From DAOSXA01 sp964526835 (GTDB lineage: Bacteria; Zixibacteria; MSB-5A5; GN15; FEB-12): DNA of 64,000 bases. The position numbers were made by a program, and so were the translations under genes. Positions 16,714-25,652 of this stretch are shown here, one piece after another. The stretch covers positions 1 through 64,000 of the forward strand of contig CAZGMK010000004.1 of the NCBI GenBank assembly GCA_964526835.1, in the 5' to 3' direction. The notes beneath the pieces are model-generated. The model made no database searches. It was not told the DNA's origin and saw nothing but the letters and a program-made list of their open reading frames with translations. Each line of letters opens with the position of its first letter. The stretch's first letter is position 1.

Positions 16714-18975
16714 TCAGCAGGAAGAATAGCCGCAGGATCGACAGAGATGGCAGCCTGATTCCGCAACCATGGGGCTGCCGCAGTCCGGGCAGAAGTCACC
16801 GGACAGGTGAGTGCTCTCATCGGAGGATCCCGAACCTATTCGTCTGCTCAAAACCTGAGCAATGGCATCAGGTAGAGACGTTACCTTTCCCCCTTTCGAG
16901 AAGACGGGGCTTGAACCGCCGATACCGCGAAGCTGACGGACGATCTGCCCGGCGGGCACGCCGCTGCGAAGAGCCAGCGAGATCAGCCGGCAAACCGCCT
17001 CGGTATCGGCCATTGTGGAATAGCCGGAATGACCGATCTGGGCGAAGACCTCGAACGGTTTGTTGTCCTTGAAATTGACCGTGACATACAGGTTCCCGTA
17101 GCCGGTTCGTATCTTCTCGGTGGATCCACGAAGGACATCGGGCCGTTCCTGCACCCGGCGCCCGGCCTGCCCTTCCTCCCGGTCCGCGTCACGCTCTCTC
17201 TTGTCGCCGCTTGAAAGCACCTGATCCGGCCGCGAACCATCGCGGTAAACCGTGACGCCCTTGCACCCCTGTTCCCAGGCGAAGAGAAAAGCATCGCGGA
17301 CATCCTCGCGGGTGGCGCTCTCAGCGAAGTTGATCGTCTTTGAGACAGAGGAATCAGTGTGCCTCTGGAAAGCTGCCTGCATGCGGATGTGATCATGCGG
17401 CGAGATATCGGCGGCGGTCAGAAAAATCGCCCGAACATCCTCCGGAATCTCCTCCAAGCCAGCGATTGAGCGGCGAGAGGCCACCTTGTCCCTCAGTTCG
17501 TCCGACCAGAAACCGCGCTCTTTGGCGATCTGCTCGAACAGCGGATTCATCTCGATTAGTCGATCACCGTCCAGGACGTTGCGCTCGAAGGCTACGGCGT
17601 AGTACGGCTCAATCCCGGAACTGCATCCGGCGATGATCGAGATCGTTCCGGTGGGCGCCACCGTTGTGACGGTTGCGTTGCGCATGGCGATCTCATCCTG
17701 AGCATACCTCGATGTCGACCAGCCCGGAAACTTGCCCCGTGTCTTGGCCAGCTCGGATGAGTGGTTACGGGCGCGCTCCTCGATGAACGCCATGACCTTC
17801 TCGGCCAGAGCCACGGCCCGATCATCGTTGTAGGGCAGCCGCAGCTTAACGAGCAGGTCTGCCCAGCCCATCACCCCGAGACCGATACGTCGATTGCGCC
17901 TCGTCTGCTCCTCGATCTGTGGCAGGGGATAACGGTTCTGGTCGATGACATTGTCAAGAAAGTGTATAGCGTGTCTGACAACCGTCCCCAACCGTTCCCA
18001 GTTGACGCCGTCCTCGGGGTTGTCCGGAGAATAGTCCTCGGGCAGGGGCTGATTGACCATCCGGCCAAGATTGATCGATCCCAGATTGCAGGAATCGAAC
18101 GGCGGTAGCGGCTGCTCTCCGCACGGATTGGTGGCCTCAATGGCTTCGTCGGTGGGGTCAGCTTCGTTCATCCGATCAATGAAGGCCAGTCCCGGTTCGC
18201 CGGTCCGCCAGGCGTGCTCGACTATCTGTCCGAAGACCTCGCGGGCATCAAGCCAGACTTCTTCGTTGTCTCTGCGATACGCGCTACCCGTGCGCGGGTC
18301 CATCAGCGGGTACTTGGCGCCGTCTTTGACCGCCTGCATGAATGAACTGGTCGCCGCCACCGAGATGTTGAAATTGGTCACTTCGCTGGTTTCGGCCTTG
18401 CAACGGATGAATTCTTCGATATCCGGGTGGTCGACGCGCAGAACACCCATGTTGGCCCCGCGGCGGGTCCCACCCTGCTTGACCGCCTCGGTAGCGGCGT
18501 TGAAGACCTTCATGAACGAGATCGGCCCGGAGGCCACTCCATGAGTTGAGGCAACCACCGAATTCCGCGGTCGCAAACGGGAAAAGGAAAACCCTGTGCC
18601 TCCACCCGACTTGTGTATGAGGGCAGCGTACTTAATGGCGTCGAAGATATCCTCCATCGAATCGCCGATCGGCAGAACAAAGCAGGCCGATAACTGACCC
18701 AGCTTGCGACCGGCGTTCATGAGGGTAGGGGAATTCGGCACGAACTCAAATGTCGACACGATTTCGAAGAATTCATCGGCGGTGCGCCGGACAGCCTCAT
18801 CCGAGGCCCCGTAGGCCTGGTCGGCCGCGGCGATGAACCGGGCAACCCGGTTGAACATATCCTCCGGTGACTCTATCACGCGGCCCTGCTTGTCCTTGAG
18901 CAGGTACCGGCGTTCGAGAACCTTGCGGGCGTTACGGCTTATCTGTAGCTCATTACGACGTGGCATTCCTCTCAT
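16714..18975 (-). CDS. nrdJ: Adenosylcobalamin-dependent (class II) ribonucleotide reductase
   Basis: Reduces ribonucleotides to deoxyribonucleotides with a B12 radical, so it works with or without oxygen. About 753 residues. Seen are FVPNSPTLMNAGR, KSGGGTGFSFSRLRP, the active-site NPCGEQPLPPFDSCNLGSIN, and VAPTGTISIIAGCSSGIEP. The tail ends in a Cys-rich zinc-type module (CPDCG, CHLCRSCG). ATG codons at 18975 and 18966 are both possible starts; a TTG at 18990 is less likely because it falls in a hairpin. No cobalamin riboswitch is visible upstream. Confidence 0.95.
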   Translation of the reverse strand: MRGMPRRNELQISRNARKVLERRYLLKDKQGRVIESPEDMFNRVARFIAAADQAYGASDEAVRRTADEFFEIVSTFEFVPNSPTLMNAGRKLGQLSACFVLPIGDSMEDIFDAIKYAALIHKSGGGTGFSFSRLRPRNSVVASTHGVASGPISFMKVFNAATEAVKQGGTRRGANMGVLRVDHPDIEEFIRCKAETSEVTNFNISVAATSSFMQAVKDGAKYPLMDPRTGSAYRRDNEEVWLDAREVFGQIVEHAWRTGEPGLAFIDRMNEADPTDEAIEATNPCGEQPLPPFDSCNLGSINLGRMVNQPLPEDYSPDNPEDGVNWERLGTVVRHAIHFLDNVIDQNRYPLPQIEEQTRRNRRIGLGVMGWADLLVKLRLPYNDDRAVALAEKVMAFIEERARNHSSELAKTRGKFPGWSTSRYAQDEIAMRNATVTTVAPTGTISIIAGCSSGIEPYYAVAFERNVLDGDRLIEMNPLFEQIAKERGFWSDELRDKVASRRSIAGLEEIPEDVRAIFLTAADISPHDHIRMQAAFQRHTDSSVSKTINFAESATREDVRDAFLFAWEQGCKGVTVYRDGSRPDQVLSSGDKRERDADREEGQAGRRVQERPDVLRGSTEKIRTGYGNLYVTVNFKDNKPFEVFAQIGHSGYSTMADTEAVCRLISLALRSGVPAGQIVRQLRGIGGSSPVFSKGGKVTSLPDAIAQVLSRRIGSGSSDESTHLSGDFCPDCGSPMVAESGCHLCRSCGYSSC

Positions 18976-18982
18976 CACTCCG

Positions 18983-18997
18983 GGGAGCAAAGCTCCC
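18983..18997. other. Perfect hairpin immediately upstream of nrdJ
   Basis: GGGAGC-AAA-GCTCCC is a 6-bp perfect stem with a 3-nt loop, ending 8 nt before the nrdJ ATG. On the nrdJ mRNA it contains a GGGAG, so folding could mask ribosome binding. It has no following T-run, so it is not a terminator. Confidence 0.4.
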
Positions 18998-19084
18998 TGT
19001 AAGTTTATTGTCGGTCGCGAGTACCATTTCTCCTATTGTAACATTATTGACACGGCGCGCGATCACATTTTATTGGGTGCCACC

Positions 19085-20776
19085 ATGCACGACCTGAGTT
19101 ACCTGCGGAATATAGTCATCATCCTGGCGGCCGGTGTAACGGTCGTCACCGTCTTTCACCGTTTGAAGATACCCGCGATCGCCGGTTTCATCATGGCCGG
19201 GATGCTGATCGGGCCCCATGCGCTCGGGTTGATCGGAGATCCCCATCAGACCGAAATGCTGGCCGAGATCGGAGTGGCCCTGTTGCTATTCTCGATCGGC
19301 CTGGAGCTGTCGCTAAGCAAGCTGAAAAGGGTATGGCGGCTGGTTGTTCTCGGCGGCTTCATGCAGGTAGCCATTACCGCTGCGGTGGCTTGGCTGATCG
19401 GTCGAGCCACGGGTCTGGCGCAACCGCAAGCGGTGCTGGCCGGGCTGGTGGTCGCGGTATCGAGCACGGCCATTGTTCTGCGAGGGCTGCAGCAGCGAGG
19501 CGAGATAGACGCCCCGCACGGCAAATTCGCGCTCGGCATCCTGGTATTTCAGGATCTGGCGGTAGTGCCGATCATGCTGGCCATCCCGCTGCTGGCCGGC
19601 GACGACGGAGGCTCGGTGTGGAAAACCCTGGTACAAGCGGCTCTCATTATCGTCGTAGTGATGGTGGCCGCCCGATTGCTTATCCCGCCGCTGTTGCAGC
19701 AGGTCGCTCGAACCCGGCAGCGGCAACTGTTTATCCTGGCGGTCTTCGTAGTCGCCGTCGGTACCGCCTGGGTAATCAGCTCGGCAGGGGCCTCGCTGGC
19801 CGTCGGCGCCTTCCTGGCCGGGTTGGTTGTGGCCGACAGCGCCTTTCGCGAGCAGGCCGTGGCCGATATCATCTCATTCAAAGAAGTGTTCTCCAGCCTC
19901 TTCTTCGTGTCGGTCGGCATGGTCCTATCACCGGCTGCCCTGATTGATGGAGCCGCAACCATTTCGTGGATGTTGGCGGCCGTGCTGGTCGGCAAATTTG
20001 TCATCATTTCACTGGTCGGCGTGGCCATGCGACTACCGTTGCGGGTTAGCCTGCTGGCCGGGGTCGCCCTATGCCAGGTCGGCGAATTCGCCCTCGTGAT
20101 TATGCGCTCCGCGGCGCCCCGCGGTATCCTGCCGCTCGAACTGGAAACGAATCTTACCGCGGTTGCTATCCTGTCCATGCTTATTACCCCGTTCGCGCTG
20201 GCCTTTGGGCCGCTGCTGGCCGCGGGAGCACAGCGGATCAAGCCACTGGCCAGGATGATGGAGGTCGAGTCGGCAGCAGACGTCGAGTCGATCGCCAAAG
20301 CGCCCAGAGACCATATCGTTATCGGCGGATTCGGTTTCACCGGCCGCGAACTGGCCCGGGCGCTGGATAGCTGCGGAATGCCCTACGTTGTGGCCGAGCT
20401 CAATGCCGAAACCGTGCGCTCGTCCCGGGCGGCGGGTGTGCCTGCGGTCTACGCCGACATCACGAGTCCTGAGGTGTTGTCCCACTTAGGCCTGACACAA
20501 GCACGACAGTTTGTCATTGCGGTTAACGACCCGTCGGCCACCGAGCGAGCCATTCGCGCCGCCAGAACCATCGCCCCCAACCTGAACATCATCGCCCGCA
20601 CCAACTACTTGCTGGATATCGACATTCTGGAGCAGGCGGGAGCCGACGTCGTGATACCCGCTGAACGCGAAGCGGCGGTGGAAGTGGTGCGCCAGGTCCT
20701 GCATCGTTGCGAGGTCTGCGAAGATGATATCGCTCGGCTGAGCCAACACGTCGAACGGCGTGAGTACCGGGACTGA
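19085..20776 (+). CDS. CPA2-family cation:proton antiporter with TrkA-N domain
   Basis: 563 residues from the ATG at 19085; the frame is open further upstream, but that part overlaps nrdJ and is not membrane-like. About 12 hydrophobic helices (residues 5-390) make the Na/H exchanger domain, with AGFIMAGMLIGPHALG and the LAVGAFLAGLVVADS region. A cytoplasmic TrkA-N (RCK) NAD-binding domain follows (HIVIGGFGFTGRELARAL). The layout is that of KefB/KefC-type K+ or Na+/H+ antiporters. A GGGTG lies before the start. It is transcribed divergently from nrdJ. Confidence 0.88.
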   Translation: MHDLSYLRNIVIILAAGVTVVTVFHRLKIPAIAGFIMAGMLIGPHALGLIGDPHQTEMLAEIGVALLLFSIGLELSLSKLKRVWRLVVLGGFMQVAITAAVAWLIGRATGLAQPQAVLAGLVVAVSSTAIVLRGLQQRGEIDAPHGKFALGILVFQDLAVVPIMLAIPLLAGDDGGSVWKTLVQAALIIVVVMVAARLLIPPLLQQVARTRQRQLFILAVFVVAVGTAWVISSAGASLAVGAFLAGLVVADSAFREQAVADIISFKEVFSSLFFVSVGMVLSPAALIDGAATISWMLAAVLVGKFVIISLVGVAMRLPLRVSLLAGVALCQVGEFALVIMRSAAPRGILPLELETNLTAVAILSMLITPFALAFGPLLAAGAQRIKPLARMMEVESAADVESIAKAPRDHIVIGGFGFTGRELARALDSCGMPYVVAELNAETVRSSRAAGVPAVYADITSPEVLSHLGLTQARQFVIAVNDPSATERAIRAARTIAPNLNIIARTNYLLDIDILEQAGADVVIPAEREAAVEVVRQVLHRCEVCEDDIARLSQHVERREYRD

Positions 20777-20843
20777 CTCACGTTTGAATAGCGGGCAGCA
20801 GTGACGGTAATCATATATAGAAGTGATTCTGATAGGAGAGCCA

Positions 20844-21053
20844 GTGAATACCCTGAATTACCGGTGCCCGAAATGCTCCGGCGGCGAGTACGAAATCGGT
20901 GAGTTTCGCGCCGCCGGCGGTTTCTGGGCCAAGATATTCGATGTCCAGAACAGGAAGTTTTCGACAGTCATTTGCCGCCGCTGCCGTTACACCGAGATAT
21001 ACCAAGCCGACAGCAGCACCCTGGGCAGCATTTTCGACTTCTTCACGAACTAG
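20844..21053 (+). CDS. Small zinc-ribbon protein
   Basis: 69 residues from the GTG at 20844, which is preceded by AGGAGAG at good distance; an earlier GTG at 20823 has no such site. Two CxxC pairs (YRCPKCSGG and VICRRCRYTEIY) flank a short beta segment. This pattern is seen in small DUF2082-type zinc-ribbon proteins of unknown function. It probably binds nucleic acid or protein in the cytoplasm. Confidence 0.7.
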   Translation: MNTLNYRCPKCSGGEYEIGEFRAAGGFWAKIFDVQNRKFSTVICRRCRYTEIYQADSSTLGSIFDFFTN

Positions 21054-21103
21054 GCGCGGGTCAGCGTGATTGACGGTTGAGGCGCCGGGGTGGCCGGGGA
21101 TGC

Positions 21104-21238
21104 TCATGTCCGAAGTGCATCATCCCATGAATCCACATGCAGTGGCGCGTCTGTCTGACCCGTATACCAGTTGTAGCTCGACGAGGGCCACTGACCCGGC
21201 TCCACCACCAGTCTCAGCACAACCGGGTTCTTACAATA
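21104..21238 (-). pseudogene. Remnant of a REP-associated (Y1-type) transposase, C-terminal end
   Basis: Read on the minus strand, the frame ending at the TGA 21104-21106 encodes KNPVVLRLVVEPGQWPSSSY followed by NWYTGQTDAPLHVDSW. This matches the conserved C-terminal NPV..GLV..P..WP.SS..WY block of REP-associated tyrosine transposases. An in-frame stop (21239-21241) lies just upstream and no catalytic HUH region remains, so it is a decayed fragment. It fills the gap between the zinc-ribbon gene and the CpeT-like gene. Confidence 0.65.
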
Positions 21239-21334
21239 CTACACTATCTTCGTCGCGGCATCAATACAATCTGTGGGCTACCGAGTGGGACAACCCAAGT
21301 TCATCAGCAGGCCCCGCGGAAGCCTCTTCGCTGA

Positions 21335-22015
21335 CTATTCACTTTCTGCCGGAGCGGTGTCGGGCGAGCCTACCTTCCTGAACACATAACCACCCTCTTC
21401 GGCGCCCCAGACCTGCTCGCCGTCAACGTCAAAGCCGCGATCCCAACTGACCAAAGTCGATTCGGTTATCACCACTTCGGACGTGGCATACGAGGCGCCG
21501 CGAAGTTCGCTGGCGCATTCCCGACCGACTGTGCTGCCGACAAAAGCGCTGTCACCATGCGCCTCCAACACAATATCGCAGCCCCTGCGTTCGAGCAGAT
21601 CCTCCGACGACAGGGCATTGAACGCGAGCGGGGTCCGCCAACTCCCGACGAAATCCTCCGGCCCGGGCAGTTCATAGACCGTGCTGCGAAATCTTCCGGC
21701 GCTATCCCGCGCCACGTGGTAGACGCGTTGACGGTACGGCTGGTCCAGGTGCGAGGCCATGGCCTGTTCGACGTAGAGCCAGTAGCCGTCGCTGCGGTCG
21801 GTCCAGACGGGAGTCATCTCGAGGCGAATGTCGTAGTAGGATGAGTCTTGTTCGGCCTGGGCCCGTGACGAGAACGACCCGCTCATCCACGCGACCAGGC
21901 GCTGCAAGTCCTCCTGCCCGGCCGGTGCGGGGGTCTCCTTGCGTTTAACGCAGCCACCGACGATGATTAGCAGCGCTGCAGTGATCGCCAATACGGCGAC
22001 GAATCGTATTCTCAT
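21335..22015 (-). CDS. CpcT/CpeT-family lipoprotein
   Basis: 226 residues with a lipoprotein signal (lipobox IVGGC near residue 22). The mature part matches the CpcT/CpeT pattern: LVAWMSGSFSS at the start, DGYWLYVEQAMASHLDQPYRQRVY, and a C-terminal GFD..G.QVWG.E.GGY. In cyanobacteria these proteins attach bilins to phycobiliproteins. Homologues in non-phototrophs are of unknown function and may bind another small hydrophobic ligand. It is followed 6 bp upstream by the methyltransferase gene on the same strand. Confidence 0.75.
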   Translation of the reverse strand: MRIRFVAVLAITAALLIIVGGCVKRKETPAPAGQEDLQRLVAWMSGSFSSRAQAEQDSSYYDIRLEMTPVWTDRSDGYWLYVEQAMASHLDQPYRQRVYHVARDSAGRFRSTVYELPGPEDFVGSWRTPLAFNALSSEDLLERRGCDIVLEAHGDSAFVGSTVGRECASELRGASYATSEVVITESTLVSWDRGFDVDGEQVWGAEEGGYVFRKVGSPDTAPAESE

Positions 22016-22021
22016 CGGTCG

Positions 22022-22768
22022 CTATTCCTTTTTGCGTGCGACGATCATGATTTCATACTCATCCAGCCTGACCGGACGACGCGCCCACTCTCCGGCGGTC
22101 CCGCCCCACACCTGCTCTACTGTCAGGCCCGCCTGGCGCACTATCCGGACAAACTCAGCCGCGGTGTAGTGGCGTTCTCGCGCTGCAACCTGCTGGGAAC
22201 CGTCATCGGCCTCGATGGTGACCTGGGTAGGCTCGTGTTGTTCGACAATATCGAACCTTCCGGCAGCGATGTCGTCATCCGTCATCTGGCGGATAAGGCG
22301 GCAGGCGTTGAGTGCATTGACGACCATGATTCCGCCGGGGCGGAGCGAAGCGGCCATGTTCTGCAGGACAATCACATCGCGGTCCCACGGGTCATCCGAG
22401 GCTTCGAGCAGTCCGACAGCGCCTTCGCAGAGTCCCAGGACAGCATCGAAGCTGGCGTCTCCCTGCCACTTTCGGGCGTCGTGCTGTATCCATGCGACCT
22501 CAACCCCGGCTTCTTGCGCTTTTCGGCGGGCCTCGTCGAGCATCCCCCCGGATATGTCGACCCCGGTTACATTGAGCCCGGCGGCAGCCAGGCCGATGGC
22601 ATGCCTTCCTGTCCCGCAGCCCATATCGAGAACTTTGCCCCCCGGCGGCAGGTTGAGCAATTCCAGCAGGAAAGCTACCTCGCGTCTGGTGTCTTTGGTG
22701 AAGATGTTGTCGTCGTAGGCGGCGCAATGGTGATCGAAGAAGCGCTGCCATTCGTTCTCGCTATCCAT
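22022..22768 (-). CDS. Class I SAM-dependent methyltransferase
   Basis: 248 residues starting at the ATG 22768 (MDSENEWQRFFD). The frame is open further upstream, but it then runs through a terminator hairpin, so I reject the longer form. The SAM-binding motif I is VLDMGCGTGRHAIGLAAAG, followed by VTGVDISGGML and an acidic motif near WIQHDARKW. The substrate is unknown. It is probably co-transcribed with the CpeT-like lipoprotein. Confidence 0.85.
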   Translation of the reverse strand: MDSENEWQRFFDHHCAAYDDNIFTKDTRREVAFLLELLNLPPGGKVLDMGCGTGRHAIGLAAAGLNVTGVDISGGMLDEARRKAQEAGVEVAWIQHDARKWQGDASFDAVLGLCEGAVGLLEASDDPWDRDVIVLQNMAASLRPGGIMVVNALNACRLIRQMTDDDIAAGRFDIVEQHEPTQVTIEADDGSQQVAARERHYTAAEFVRIVRQAGLTVEQVWGGTAGEWARRPVRLDEYEIMIVARKKE

Positions 22769-22784
22769 AAGCCTGTAAACCCCA

Positions 22785-22812
22785 ATAAGAAGCCCGCCCA
22801 AACAGGGCGGGC
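22785..22812 (-). terminator. Rho-independent terminator of the candidate RNA
   Basis: GCCCGCCC-TGTTT-GGGCGGGC is a perfect 8-bp GC stem on the minus strand, followed by TTCTTATT. It lies upstream of the methyltransferase start and has no protein gene before it on that strand. This implies that it ends a separate, probably non-coding, transcript. Confidence 0.6.
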
Positions 22813-23016
22813 AGACATGTCTTTCGGAGAGAGAGTTATTTGAAATAAGCTCACCTTTAGGTACGGTAAAGGATTTTACAGCCACTTGCCGCATTTTGCT
22901 TTCGCTCGCCTCGTGATGAGGGTCACGGCGTCGGCGCAGCGATCAAGAAACTACCTTCATAAGCTCGGTGTTAGAGGTTTCAAATAGTCTCTCTCCATAT
23001 TTCTGACTCAATATCC
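22785..23016 (-). ncRNA. Candidate structured small RNA, about 230 nt (6S-like layout)
   Basis: The 5' part (22976-22996) and 3' part (22826-22846) of this minus-strand region are nearly perfectly complementary: GGAGAGAGACTATTTGAAA pairs with TTTCAAATAACTCTCTCTCC with a single mismatch/bulge. They would close a long stem around about 130 nt that contains a further hairpin (GCC-GTGA / TCAC-GA-GGC, near 22900-22950). A -10-like TAGAAT (23023-23028) lies upstream and a terminator at 22785-22812 ends it. The long closing helix with an open interior resembles 6S RNA. The identity is unproven and no conserved family sequence was recognised. Confidence 0.4.
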
Positions 23017-23124
23017 GGGCACATTCTATTTATTGCAACACTTTTTTTGAACTCGCGTTCGGTGTCATGCCTAATTAATCATAGATGAACGCAAACCAAA
23101 CCCGGTGCCCACAGGAGGCGCGAC

Positions 23125-23493
23125 ATGGTTACTTCTACAGGTATTGACGTAGTCGAGATATCTCGCATTTCTACTGATATTCTGCGCTTCGGTCAGAGGT
23201 TCATTGATCGCATTCTTGCCCCGAGTGAGCGGGAGATGCTGAAGGGACGGCACGACGTGGAGGATTTCATCGCGGGGCGGTTCGCCGCCAAGGAAGCTAT
23301 CATTAAAGCGCTGGGAGTCTATCTTGAGAACCGGCCGCCACTTAACAGGATCGAGATCGTTCGCAGCGGGCGACGGCCGCCGGAGGTGACTCTTCCTGAT
23401 GATATAACCGCAAAGCTCAACGGAGCCAGATGCCTGATATCGATCAGTCACGAACGCCATTATGCCGTGGCGGTTGCGATCTTCGATGAGTAG
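23125..23493 (+). CDS. acpS: Holo-[acyl-carrier-protein] synthase
   Basis: Transfers 4'-phosphopantetheine from CoA to apo-ACP in fatty-acid synthesis. 122 residues, normal length. Seen are the N-terminal metal-binding TGIDVVEISRI, the central RFAAKEAIIKALG and the C-terminal ISISHERHYA. An AGGAGG lies 6 nt before the ATG. It stands alone, divergent from the candidate RNA and convergent with the downstream transporter gene. Confidence 0.95.
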   Translation: MVTSTGIDVVEISRISTDILRFGQRFIDRILAPSEREMLKGRHDVEDFIAGRFAAKEAIIKALGVYLENRPPLNRIEIVRSGRRPPEVTLPDDITAKLNGARCLISISHERHYAVAVAIFDE

Positions 23494-23583
23494 CGATGGC
23501 CCCCGGCCGGGAAGTCAGTAGATTGCACCGGTCACATCCCGGTGGAAAGTAGAACCGGGGCGACCCTCAGACGGCGAGGTTCA

Positions 23584-24474
23584 TCAGGCCCCCTGGCCGG
23601 CGGGACGGGTCTTGCCGAATTTCTCGGTAACCCAGACGCCCAGGCTGATCAGGACCGCTCCCACCAGCAGCCAGAGCGTAATTCGCTCATCCAGCAGGAT
23701 CCAGGCGAAGAACATCGTGAACAGCGGTTCGATGTAGAGGTAGACGCCGACTTCGGCGGCGGTCTGGCGAGACAATCCGTCGGCCCACAACCAGAAGGCT
23801 ATCGCTAGGCAGAATGCACCCAGAAACACCAGGCTGAGCCACGTAATCGGTTCAAGCCCGCGGTAGACTTCAATGCCGCTCGTCAGAAGGGTATAAGGGA
23901 CAAACACCGCCCCGGCGATGGCTGTCATCCAGAAGGTGGCCACCAGAGGGTTAACCTTCGCCGTGATATCACGAGTGGCGACAGTGTAGAAGGCCCAGGT
24001 CACGCAGGAGCCAAGAACAATGACGTCGCCGCGCGATTCGATCCAAGCCAGGTTTGACAGATCGCCGTGGGTGACCAAGGCAAGAACACCGGCGATGGCG
24101 AGAAAGACCCCCAGCCACTGGCCGGAAGTGAACTTCTCACGCAGCCACACCCAGGCCACCAGCGCGATGAAGATCGGAGCCGTGGTGAGAATCCAGGCGG
24201 TATTAGAGGCGGAGGTGTATTTCAGCCCATTGGCCATCACCCAGAAGTGCATGAAGACGATGAAGGCTGCAAGCACCAGTTTGCGCTGCTTCGGGACAGG
24301 GTATATTCTCAGCCCCTTCAGTCGCGATATGACATAGAGCACGGGCGCGGCCAGCAGGAAGCGAAATGAGATCATCTCAACCGGCTCCAACTCGCGCAGG
24401 ACGGCCTTGATTGCTATATAGGAAAGCCCCCAGAACAGTACCGCCAGGGTAAGGTAAATGCGTGATCGCCACAT
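23584..24474 (-). CDS. EamA/DMT-family transporter
   Basis: About 296 residues from the ATG at 24474; a TTG at 24510 would add 12 residues. Ten hydrophobic helices in two EamA repeats are visible, e.g. LTLAVLFWGLSYIAIKAVL and the second-repeat GSCVTWAFYTVATR. DMT exporters move amino acids or other metabolites across the inner membrane; the substrate cannot be predicted. No operon partner is obvious. Confidence 0.85.
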   Translation of the reverse strand: MWRSRIYLTLAVLFWGLSYIAIKAVLRELEPVEMISFRFLLAAPVLYVISRLKGLRIYPVPKQRKLVLAAFIVFMHFWVMANGLKYTSASNTAWILTTAPIFIALVAWVWLREKFTSGQWLGVFLAIAGVLALVTHGDLSNLAWIESRGDVIVLGSCVTWAFYTVATRDITAKVNPLVATFWMTAIAGAVFVPYTLLTSGIEVYRGLEPITWLSLVFLGAFCLAIAFWLWADGLSRQTAAEVGVYLYIEPLFTMFFAWILLDERITLWLLVGAVLISLGVWVTEKFGKTRPAGQGA

Positions 24475-24690
24475 GAGGCAGAAGGTCGCTATCGATAGTC
24501 CGAATGGCAAGTGAGAAGACTCGCGCTCGAGGTTCCTCTGGTGAATATGGCCGGAGCTTCCCTGCTAAGAACAGTTGCTACCGACTTGACATGGCAGCCA
24601 ACGGCCGCGATCATACCCCTAAGGGTTCTCATCGAAGAGCTTTCAACGGTGACTTACACTTAGCCTTAGCCAAAACGCAGGAGTACCGTC

Positions 24691-25620
24691 ATGGGTGAGA
24701 AGAAGGTCGATTGGTCCAGCGGGCATAACCGCGAGGCGCTGATCTACCAGCGCAAGGGATTGTGGAGAGAAGACTCCCTGAGAATGTTCACCTCCTGGCT
24801 GGGCCTGAAACCCGGGATGAAAGCGGTCGATGTCGGCTGCGGACTGGGGTATCTAGGGTACACATGGTGGGAGTTTTTCGGCAAGGGTGGGGAATATATC
24901 GGGGTTGACCTGACGGTCGAACTGCTGGCCGATGCCGAGAAGGCGGCGCGGGACTGGGCCGAAGGAGGGGATGCTCGGTTCATTCAGGCCGACGCCTGCG
25001 AACTTCCGCTCGATGACAACTCGGCCGATCTGGTGATGTGTCAGACACTGCTCATGCACCTGGCGGATCCCGCCGGGGCACTGCGTGAGATGGCGAGAGT
25101 GGTCAGGCCGGGTGGGTTGGTGTTCTGCTGTGAACCCGACAATCTCTCGGCCATGCTGGCTCGGAGTTTCTCGTCTGTTCCCGAGTTTTCTTTGGACGAG
25201 GAAGTGTTTCTTAAAAAGATCGCTCTGACCCGATATCGGGGGCGCCTGGCGATGGGGAAAGGTGACCTGGCAATCGGGGTCAAGCTGCCGTACCTGTTCA
25301 ATCAGGCCGGACTGACCGACATCGATGTGAGGCGGAACGACCAGGCGCCATTCCTGTTGCCGCCGTACGAGTCCGAAGACATGCAGAATCGGATCGAACA
25401 GTTAAGGAAGTGGTTTCTGGATGACGGCAGTTTCAACCAACGAATAGAGGAAGGTCGCGAGGAATTCCTGGCGGGAGGCGGCGATCCCGAGGAATATGAC
25501 CGGTGCGGAAGGATTTTCGAGAAGCTACGCCAGACCGTGCAAGAGCAACTGGAACGAGGAGAGTACCATAGCTTCGCATCGTCGCACTTCTACATCGCGA
25601 AAGCCCGGAAGCCACTATGA
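24691..25620 (+). CDS. SAM-dependent methyltransferase
   Basis: 309 residues. The class I Rossmann motif I is MKAVDVGCGLGYLGYTWWEF, then YIGVDLTVELL, motif II/III DADACEL-type segment (IQADACELPLDDNSAD) and the post-motif ARVVRPGGLVFCCEPD. The C-terminal 120 residues are helical and probably bind substrate. It is a single gene between two convergent/divergent neighbours; the substrate is unknown. Confidence 0.85.
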   Translation: MGEKKVDWSSGHNREALIYQRKGLWREDSLRMFTSWLGLKPGMKAVDVGCGLGYLGYTWWEFFGKGGEYIGVDLTVELLADAEKAARDWAEGGDARFIQADACELPLDDNSADLVMCQTLLMHLADPAGALREMARVVRPGGLVFCCEPDNLSAMLARSFSSVPEFSLDEEVFLKKIALTRYRGRLAMGKGDLAIGVKLPYLFNQAGLTDIDVRRNDQAPFLLPPYESEDMQNRIEQLRKWFLDDGSFNQRIEEGREEFLAGGGDPEEYDRCGRIFEKLRQTVQEQLERGEYHSFASSHFYIAKARKPL

Positions 25621-25652
25621 CACGCAGGTAACTTCGCTACCCGTCGACCTCG

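Noticed and set aside
22769..22894. N-terminal extension of the methyltransferase
   Set aside because: The frame is open up to 22894, but it crosses a perfect GC-rich terminator and the start at 22768 gives the normal family length.
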